Shown here: piece after piece, positions 32,296 through 37,046 of the stretch
How the letters are laid out: every line of letters begins with the position of its first letter
Numbering within the stretch: position 1 is the first letter of the stretch
Assembly (NCBI GenBank): GCA_025929315.1
Contig: JAICMI010000010.1
Span: forward strand, 1 to 37,046
Origin: Frankiaceae bacterium
Lineage (GTDB): Bacteria; Actinomycetota; Actinomycetes; JAFAQI01
DNA: 37,046 nt
Direction of reading: 5' to 3'
Program-made: the position numbers and the translations under genes
The notes under the pieces: generated by a model
Told to the model about the DNA's origin: nothing
The model's database searches: none
Seen by the model: the letters and a program-made list of their open reading frames with translations, nothing else

Positions 32296-32715
32296 GTGAC
32301 AGACGCAGGCATGTCAGGCATCCACCACGTGGCGATCAACGTGCGAGACCTGGAGCGCTCAGTGCGCTGGTACAGCGAGGTTCTTGGGTTTGCCTCATTG
32401 TTCCCGTACGACACCGACGAGTTCGAGCGCCGCATCATGCGTCACCCGAGCGGTGTCGTCCTAGGCCTCACTCGGCACGACCACGCAGACGCGGCGGCCG
32501 AGTTCAGCGAGCGACGGACCGGACTCGATCATCTGGCCTTCGCCGTCGAGAGCCAAGATCAGCTGGAGGCTTGGGCGACACATCTGGATGCTGCTGGTGT
32601 AGATCACTCAGGAGTCAAAGTGACTCCCGCGACCGGATCCGCGCTGATCGCATTTCGCGACCCGGACAACATTCAACTCGAGTTCTACGTCGCACAGGGC
32701 GCGACTGCGCGGTAG
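32296..32715 (+). CDS. VOC (glyoxalase/dioxygenase-fold) protein
   Basis: A 139-aa single-unit VOC protein. It has HHVAINVRDLERSVRWYSEV (10-29) with a metal-ligand His, GLDHLAFAVE (76-85) with His79, and DNIQLEFYV (124-132) with Glu129. This set is the usual divalent metal site. Members include lactoylglutathione lyases, methylmalonyl-CoA epimerases, extradiol dioxygenases and resistance proteins. The size fits a dimer-forming glyoxalase-like or epimerase-like protein. GTG at 32296 is preceded by a G-rich ribosome binding site (GGGGGGCGG). Confidence 0.82.
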   Translation: MTDAGMSGIHHVAINVRDLERSVRWYSEVLGFASLFPYDTDEFERRIMRHPSGVVLGLTRHDHADAAAEFSERRTGLDHLAFAVESQDQLEAWATHLDAAGVDHSGVKVTPATGSALIAFRDPDNIQLEFYVAQGATAR

Positions 32716-32789
32716 GTGCGGTCAAGCACCGGCGCTTGCCCGGCTGGCTCAGCCCCCTGCGGTGGTCTTCCAGAAGGGACGTCCGGGTT

Positions 32790-33158
32790 GTGAGCGCCGA
32801 CATCGAGGGCCGAGTGCGCGCCATCTGCGTCGGTTTTCCTGAGGTGACCGAGAAGCTGACGCACGGCGCGCCCGGCTTCTTCGTGCGCAAGCAGTTCGCC
32901 ATGCTGTGGCCGAACGGACATCACGACCATGAGTTTCCGCACCTGTGGTGCGCGGCGGGGCCGGGCGTTCAAGAGGCTCTTGTCGCCACGTCCGGTCGGT
33001 TCTTCCGGCCGCCTTACGTCGGTCACCGCGGCTGGATCGGTGCTTGCCTGGACGGTCGGGTGGATTGGGATGAGCTTGGCGAGCTTCTGGAGGACGCGTA
33101 CAGGTCGGTAGCGCCGGCCCGTCTTGTTGCGCTGCTCGACAGCACGAGCAGCTTGTAG
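32790..33158 (+). CDS. YjbR/MmcQ-family (DUF419-type) protein
   Basis: A 122-aa protein. It begins IEGRVRAICVGFPEVTEKLTHG and has FFVRKQFAMLWPNGHHDH, then FRPPYVGHRGWIGACLDG and DWDELGELLEDAYRSVAP. The F-P-x-x-x-E, H-G-x-P-x-F and G-W-I/V-x-x-x-L positions match the YjbR/MmcQ family, a CyaY-like DNA-binding-type fold of unclear role. The GTG at 32790 is used because the frame upstream is not coding; AGAAGGGA lies about 10 bases before it. It follows the VOC gene by 74 bases. Confidence 0.75.
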   Translation: MSADIEGRVRAICVGFPEVTEKLTHGAPGFFVRKQFAMLWPNGHHDHEFPHLWCAAGPGVQEALVATSGRFFRPPYVGHRGWIGACLDGRVDWDELGELLEDAYRSVAPARLVALLDSTSSL

Positions 33159-33184
33159 TTGCCGCAGGCTGTGTTACCCGGCAT

Positions 33185-33427
33185 TCAGCCGACGGGCACT
33201 TGCTGGTCGGCGAAGGTCACGCCCGGGAGCAGGTGGCGATCAAAGGCGCTGCCGAGAGGTGGGCAGTGGAGTGCGAGCGTCGGACCGGACGGCTTCGGCG
33301 TGACGGGCTCCGTGCTGCCGCCGCCACCGCCATCGCGACGACGTCGGCTGCCCAGGTAGGCACCGATCGCGGAGCCGACGCCGAGCAGCAGCAGGTAGCC
33401 CATTGCCACATTGAGCCAGAACGTCAC
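33185..33427 (-). CDS. Small single-pass membrane protein
   Basis: An 80-aa protein starting at GTG 33427 with GAGAGG six bases upstream. One membrane helix spans about 3-24 (WLNVAMGYLLLLGVGSAIGAYL). SRRRRDGGGGGS (about 26-37) follows, with positive charges predicting a cytoplasmic C-terminal tail, which is rich in Pro, Gly and Thr and ends in QQVPVG. I know no function. A dyad of GGACT half-sites lies in its promoter region. The frame continues upstream as a long artefact antisense to nothing real, so the GTG start is preferred. Confidence 0.6.
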   Translation of the reverse strand: MTFWLNVAMGYLLLLGVGSAIGAYLGSRRRRDGGGGGSTEPVTPKPSGPTLALHCPPLGSAFDRHLLPGVTFADQQVPVG

Positions 33428-33482
33428 GATTGGCCTCTCGCCGGATGGAGCGTCGTACGAGCAAGATCGGTCGAGAGAGTTG

Positions 33483-33502
33483 TAGTCCTTAGGGACTAGT
33501 CC
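33483..33502. promoter_or_regulatory. Clustered GGACT/AGTCC half-sites, DosR-box-like
   Basis: TAGTCC-TTAG-GGACTA (33483-33498) is a perfect inverted repeat, and GGACTAGTCC (33493-33502) is a second one sharing the middle arm. Its flanks (TTAGGG on one side, GAAA on the other) recall the mycobacterial DosR/DevR box, but the usual two-base centre between half-sites is missing. It lies just after the LLM stop and before the small membrane protein gene, so it may be an operator or a weak terminator stem. Confidence 0.35.
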
Positions 33503-33510
33503 GAAACATT

Positions 33511-34419
33511 TCAGCGACCCAGCAGCGGGCCGACCTGCTCCCCGAACGCCGTGACCTGGTCGACCAGCTCGCCCACACTCCGCGACGGGAAGCGCACCTG
33601 GATGTGGTTGACGCCGACAGCCGCCCACTTGTTGAGCTCGGCGGCGAGCTGCTCGGGTGAGCCGCTGACGCACTCCCGGTTGAGGTCCCACGACGGCTCG
33701 CCGACATAGAGCCACGGGGAGATCGCGCCGATGTCGCCGGTCTCGTCCCCTCGCTCCTCGCGATAGAGGTCGACCATCGCCGGCATCTCCTGCAGCGGCG
33801 TGCCCTGCGGCAGCCATCCATCGGCCAGCCGCGCCGCACGTCGCACCGCTGCCCGCGCCGAGCCGCCCACCCAGATCGGTGGCCGCGGCTGCTGCACCGG
33901 CCTGGGTTGGATCTCCATGCCGTCGACGATGCCGGTACGAAGCGCTTCGTCGAAAACCTCCAGCGACTCGTCGAGCAACCGACCGCGGCCGGCGAAGTCG
34001 ACGCCGAGCGCCTCGAACTCCTTCTCGACGTGACCCGCTCCGACACCGATGAGCGCACGCCCCTGCGAGATGTAGTCGAGCGTCGCGAACGACTTCGCTG
34101 AGACGAGCGGGTGCCGGTAGGTCAGGTTGAACACGCTCGACAGCAGCCGGGTTCGCGTCGTGAGACCGGCCAGCCAGCCGAGCGAGGCGATGGTGTCCCA
34201 CCACACCGCGCTCATCCGCGGCGACAGGTCGTCGGGAATCGCCACGTGGTCGCAGACGGCGACGTAGAAGAAGCCGGCACGGTCAGCGGCCTGTGCGACT
34301 GTCGCGACCTCCGCCGGCCCGGCGCCCAGCTCCCACGGCTCGACGAAGTACTTGCTCTGCGCCTGAACCGGCAGCTGGATCCCGAACACGACGCTGCCCG
34401 CGGGCACGATCGGTGGCAT
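33511..34419 (-). CDS. LLM-class F420-dependent oxidoreductase
   Basis: A 302-aa LLM-class TIM-barrel protein. VAVCDHVAIPD is the second-strand motif, followed by LLSSVFNLTYRHPLVSAKSF and YISQGRALIGVGAGHVEKEF, the flavin/F420 phosphate-binding signature. PRPPIWVGGSARAAVRRAAR and ADGWLP complete the barrel. It probably uses F420 to reduce or oxidise a catabolic intermediate. The ATG at 34419 stands seven bases after TAGAGT, and operator B lies about 40 bases upstream. It is only distantly like the LLM gene at 18842, yet both sit opposite a CoA-pathway gene under the same operator type. Confidence 0.84.
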   Translation of the reverse strand: MPPIVPAGSVVFGIQLPVQAQSKYFVEPWELGAGPAEVATVAQAADRAGFFYVAVCDHVAIPDDLSPRMSAVWWDTIASLGWLAGLTTRTRLLSSVFNLTYRHPLVSAKSFATLDYISQGRALIGVGAGHVEKEFEALGVDFAGRGRLLDESLEVFDEALRTGIVDGMEIQPRPVQQPRPPIWVGGSARAAVRRAARLADGWLPQGTPLQEMPAMVDLYREERGDETGDIGAISPWLYVGEPSWDLNRECVSGSPEQLAAELNKWAAVGVNHIQVRFPSRSVGELVDQVTAFGEQVGPLLGR

Positions 34420-34426
34420 GCCGCTC

Positions 34427-34432
34427 ACTCTA
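34427..34432 (-). promoter_or_regulatory. Leaderless -10 box of the second LLM gene
   Basis: TAGAGT on the minus strand fits TANNNT and lies seven bases before the ATG at 34419. Operator B is centred about 41 bases upstream of the predicted start point. Confidence 0.45.
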
Positions 34433-34450
34433 GAAAGGCCCGAGCGGCTA

Positions 34451-34469
34451 ATCTGACGGGGTGTCAGAT
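34451..34469. promoter_or_regulatory. Operator B: inverted repeat in the LLM/DUF35 divergent promoter
   Basis: ATCTGACGGGGTGTCAGAT has perfect 7-base arms around GGGGT. The plus-strand TAATCT (34449-34454), a possible -10 for the DUF35-Ltp genes, overlaps its left arm. Eleven consecutive bases (GGGTGTCAGAT) are identical to operator A read on the minus strand, including the asymmetric spacer, which makes chance unlikely. Confidence 0.7.
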
Positions 34470-34519
34470 CATCCCCACGACGTTGCTCCGCTGCGCTCCA
34501 GATCGCCGCGGGGGCCCCG

Positions 34520-34969
34520 ATGAGCGCCATCCTGAAGCGGGCGCCGGCCATCGAGGGCTGGTTCACCATCGACGACGAACCGGCCCTGTTGGGCAACAGG
34601 TGCACGACGTGCGGCACTGTCTGGTTTCCGAAGTCGTCGTTCTTCTGCGGCAACCCGGCATGTGATGGGAGCGAGTTCGAAGAGGCGCGTCTGTCCCGTC
34701 GCGGCAAGGTGTGGTCATTCACCGACGCGCAATATCAACCGCCGCCGCCCTACATCCCGCGCAGCGAGACCTATGAACCGTTCGCGCTCGCCGCGGTGGA
34801 GCTCGCCGACGAGCAGATGGTGGTGCTCGGCCAGGTCGCCGAAGGCGTGACGGTCAACGACCTCGAAGTCGGCCAGCCGGTCGAGCTCATTGTCGAGCCT
34901 CTCTACACCACCGACGACACCGAATACCTCGTTTACAAGTGGAAGCCAATCGATGGAGCGCCGGCGTGA
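34520..34969 (+). CDS. DUF35 OB-fold protein with zinc ribbon, partner of Ltp
   Basis: A 149-aa DUF35-type protein. The rubredoxin-like zinc ribbon uses Cys28, Cys31, Cys43 and Cys48, followed by an OB-fold (about 55-145) with VWSFTDAQYQPPPPY and PFALAAVELADEQMVVLGQV. DUF35 proteins bind acyl-CoA and dock on thiolase-fold partners; in steroid side-chain breakdown the DUF35 domain of ChsH2 is required for Ltp2 aldolase. The Ltp gene begins 41 bases downstream and is very probably its partner. The start is the ATG at 34520 after GGGGGCC. Control by operator B is likely. Confidence 0.85.
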   Translation: MSAILKRAPAIEGWFTIDDEPALLGNRCTTCGTVWFPKSSFFCGNPACDGSEFEEARLSRRGKVWSFTDAQYQPPPPYIPRSETYEPFALAAVELADEQMVVLGQVAEGVTVNDLEVGQPVELIVEPLYTTDDTEYLVYKWKPIDGAPA

Positions 34970-35009
34970 GCCGGCTACGCCAATGGGTGGCGGGTGGGGA
35001 GGTGGACGT

Positions 35010-36197
35010 GTGAGCGACGTCGTCATTGCTGGTGTCGGCATGCACCCGTGGGGCAAGTGGGGTCGCAACTTCGTCGAGTACGGCGTCGTCGCTGCCCGCG
35101 CCGCACTGGAGGACGCGGGCATCGACTATCGCGACGTGCAGTTCGTGTCCGGCGCGGACACGGTGCGCAACGGCTACCCCGGCTACGTCGCGGGCGCGAC
35201 CTTCGCGCAGGCGCTGGGCTGGACGGGAGCGCGCGTTGCCTCGTCGTACGCCGCGTGTGCGTCGGGTGCGACCGCGCTCGAAGTCGCGCGAGCCGAGATC
35301 CTCGCCGGTCGTTGCGACGTCGCGCTCGTCGTCGGCGCGGACACGACGCCCAAGGGCTTCCTCGCGCCCAACGCAGGCGAGCGGCCGGACGACCCGGACT
35401 GGCTGCGGTTTCGCTTGCTCGGCGCGACCAACCCGACCTACTTCGCGCTCTACGCACGTCGCCGGATGGCCTTGTACGGCGCAACCGAGCGCGACTTCGC
35501 CGAGGTGCGGGCCAAGAACGCGCGGCACGGGCTGGAGAACCCCAACGCTCGCTATCGCAAGGACTTCAGCGTCGACGACATCCTCGCCTCGCCGATGGTC
35601 GCCGACCCGTTGCGGCTCGTGGAGATCTGCGCGACGAGTGACGGCGGCGCGGCGCTGGTCGTCGTGTCTGCCGACTACGCCAAGCGCAAGGGACTCGACG
35701 CGCCAGTCACCATCAAGGCGGTGTCGACGGTGACGCCCGCGTTCCCGCAGACCGTGATCGAGATGCCCAACTTCGCCACCGACTCCGGCGTTGCCGTCAG
35801 CGACTCCGTGACGCCGTTCAAGGACTCGATCACTGCCGCCGCCTACGAGGAAGCCGGCCTGGGTCCGGAGGACCTCTCACTCGCCGAGGTCTATGACCTC
35901 TCGAGCGCGCTCGAGCTCGACTGGTACGAGCACATCGGCTTGTGCAAGGCCGGCGAGGCCGAACGTCTCCTGCACGACGGTGACACGACGATCGGTGGTC
36001 GGATCCCGGTCAACCCGAGTGGCGGCCTTGCCTGCTTCGGTGAAGCAGTGCCGGCGCAAGCGCTGGCCCAGGTGTGCGAGCTGACCTGGCAGCTGCGCGG
36101 TCAGGCTGGTGCGCGGCAGGTGGACGGTGCGCGGGTGGGGATCACCGCGAACCAAGGCCTGTTCGGCCACGGCTCGTCGGTGATCCTCACCCGCTGA
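35010..36197 (+). CDS. Ltp-type thiolase-fold protein with aldolase-like active site
   Basis: A 395-aa thiolase-superfamily protein. Cys83 remains in YAACASGATAL, but the other thiolase motifs are changed. HDCFT is replaced by VYDLSS (Tyr295), GHP by FGEAVP (343-348), and the second cysteine region reads NQGLFGHGSS. This is the pattern I recall from Ltp2-type retro-aldolases of actinobacterial steroid catabolism, where an active-site tyrosine near this position acts instead of the thiolase His/Cys. It would cleave a 3-hydroxyacyl-CoA to a ketone or aldehyde plus acetyl- or propionyl-CoA. GTG at 35010 has GGGGAGGT six bases upstream. Exact symbol withheld because Ltp2, Ltp3 and Ltp4 cannot be separated by eye. 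Confidence 0.83.
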   Translation: MSDVVIAGVGMHPWGKWGRNFVEYGVVAARAALEDAGIDYRDVQFVSGADTVRNGYPGYVAGATFAQALGWTGARVASSYAACASGATALEVARAEILAGRCDVALVVGADTTPKGFLAPNAGERPDDPDWLRFRLLGATNPTYFALYARRRMALYGATERDFAEVRAKNARHGLENPNARYRKDFSVDDILASPMVADPLRLVEICATSDGGAALVVVSADYAKRKGLDAPVTIKAVSTVTPAFPQTVIEMPNFATDSGVAVSDSVTPFKDSITAAAYEEAGLGPEDLSLAEVYDLSSALELDWYEHIGLCKAGEAERLLHDGDTTIGGRIPVNPSGGLACFGEAVPAQALAQVCELTWQLRGQAGARQVDGARVGITANQGLFGHGSSVILTR

Positions 36198-36210
36198 GTC
36201 GTCCGTCTAC

Positions 36211-37046
36211 TTACTTGAGGTGGACGATCTTGACCATGCCCATGAAGGCGTGCGGCATCCCGGTCTTCGGGTCCGGGAAGAAGCACATCAGCGCGTACTC
36301 GCCCGCAGGCAAGTTGACGCTCACGTCCATCGCCTGACCCTCGCCGACGACGTCGGTCCCGGCGTCGCCCTTGAGGGCCCAGTCCGGCCTGCTGTTGGAC
36401 TGCAGGCCGTCGATCACCTGCTTGCGGGTTGTGCCTTCCTTGACGTGCTGCATGAACATGAAGTGCGGCGACTCGGTTGAGACGTTCTTGAACCGGATGA
36501 CGCCGTTGGCCGGCAGCACGTCAGCTCCGCCGAACCGCCGGGTCGTCTTGGCCTTCACCGTCGCGTCGGCGGCCGGAAGCGTCTGCGGACCGGCCGCGGA
36601 TCCCACGTTCAGCACCGTCTTCTGCTTGGGCAGCTGGCCGCTGTCGTTGAAGACGACCGTCTGGCCATCCAGCTGCGGGACCAGGAGGGTCGCGTGACCG
36701 GTCTTGCCCTTGGCGACGTCGAGACCACCAAGAAGAGTCGTGTGGTTGATGAGGTGGTTGAGCGCCTTCAGACCCTTCTTGCTCGGGTTGCCGTTCTTGT
36801 CCATGCTCGAGCCGAAGGTCATGAGGTCATTCCGTGCGTCCTTGAGCGTGAAGCCCGGGTGCAGGTTGACGACCTCGACCTCGCTCTCCTTGTCAACGGC
36901 CTTGAGGCTCAGGGCCAGCCGACCGGCCGGGAACGTGGTGTCGCCGCTGAGGGTCAGCTTGCCGCCCTCGATCGTCGCCTTGAGCACCGCGCCGGAAGCG
37001 GCGGCCGGTCGGTGTGGCGCTGCCTGTGCGCCGGACATGCCGGCGG
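36211..37046 (-). CDS. Cupredoxin-like secreted protein, start beyond the right edge
   Basis: The leftward frame is open to the edge, and 275 residues are visible from an internal Met at 37038. The true start, probably with a signal peptide, lies outside. The alanine/proline-rich beginning (GAQAAPHRPAAASGA) looks like the end of a secretion signal. The last 100 residues resemble a cupredoxin: SPHFMFMQ supplies a His, and YALMCFFPDPKTGMPHAFMGM supplies Cys, His and Met in the order of a type 1 copper site. The first half (about 20-170) is beta-rich with no family I recognise. A copper redox or copper-binding role outside the membrane is inferred. Confidence 0.68.
   Translation of the reverse strand, partial: AGMSGAQAAPHRPAAASGAVLKATIEGGKLTLSGDTTFPAGRLALSLKAVDKESEVEVVNLHPGFTLKDARNDLMTFGSSMDKNGNPSKKGLKALNHLINHTTLLGGLDVAKGKTGHATLLVPQLDGQTVVFNDSGQLPKQKTVLNVGSAAGPQTLPAADATVKAKTTRRFGGADVLPANGVIRFKNVSTESPHFMFMQHVKEGTTRKQVIDGLQSNSRPDWALKGDAGTDVVGEGQAMDVSVNLPAGEYALMCFFPDPKTGMPHAFMGMVKIVHLK

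Noticed and set aside
33428-34204. Upstream extension of the 80-aa membrane protein frame to 339 codons
   Set aside because: The added part is an out-of-frame reading of the LLM gene on the same strand, without protein-like composition. The GTG at 33427 with GAGAGG is the better start.
1-37046. tRNA, rRNA, CRISPR arrays, transposases, strong intrinsic terminators
   Set aside because: None was seen by eye. Convergent genes abut or overlap and leave no room for hairpin plus T-run terminators. A covariance-model scan would be needed to exclude small RNAs.

Overview
The window looks like chromosomal DNA of a high-GC actinomycete. The grounds are the GC-rich codon use, frequent GTG starts, two genes of the F420-type luciferase-like (LLM) oxidoreductase family, a SigE-family sigma factor with its membrane partner, and a recurrent TANNNT-N6/7-start-codon arrangement typical of leaderless actinobacterial transcripts. 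Coding density is very high. Convergent genes abut or overlap by a few bases, and I see no RNA gene, CRISPR array, insertion sequence or phage gene. The genus cannot be fixed from the sequence.

Region 1 (1-13.1 kb) is a catabolic block for CoA thioesters, resembling the modules that actinomycetes use on steroid side chains or other branched or alicyclic acids. A leftward operon encodes an HMG-CoA-synthase/KAS III-like protein fused to a DUF35 OB-fold domain, an SCP-x/Ltp-type thiolase, a two-subunit MaoC-type enoyl-CoA hydratase and an MFS exporter. Divergent from it, a rightward series encodes a two-subunit acyl-CoA dehydrogenase, a PlsC-like acyltransferase, a double-hotdog hydratase, an acyl-CoA synthetase and a second two-subunit acyl-CoA dehydrogenase.

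Region 2 (13.1-26.5 kb) holds an amidase, a membrane-anchored protein, a zinc alcohol dehydrogenase divergent from an SQR-like flavoprotein, two short-chain dehydrogenases, two secreted proteins, three SnoaL-like (NTF2-fold) proteins, an LLM oxidoreductase divergent from an acyl-CoA synthetase, a third acyl-CoA synthetase coupled to an unrecognised 276-aa protein, and a sulfotransferase-like protein. Region 3 (26.5-33.4 kb) is more general: a LON-domain protein, a fatty acid hydroxylase-superfamily membrane protein, the sigma/anti-sigma pair divergent from a secreted CocE-type hydrolase, an LCM-type methyltransferase, a VOC protein, a YjbR/MmcQ protein and a small membrane protein. Region 4 (33.5-37 kb) returns to CoA catabolism with a second LLM oxidoreductase divergent from a DUF35 protein and an aldolase-type Ltp. 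A secreted cupredoxin-like protein runs off the right edge.

The parts suggest a pathway of CoA activation, alpha-beta desaturation, hydration and C-C cleavage by thiolysis or retro-aldol reaction; the substrate cannot be read from the sequence. The most useful signals are: (i) the KAS-like/DUF35 fusion has proline where the catalytic cysteine should be; (ii) the two Ltp proteins have different active sites, one thiolase-like and one aldolase-like; (iii) two divergent promoters 15 kb apart share a 19-bp operator (17/19 identical), linking LLM/FadD with LLM/DUF35-Ltp in one probable regulon; (iv) an intergenic element near 32.2 kb is built from three copies of an 18-bp motif.
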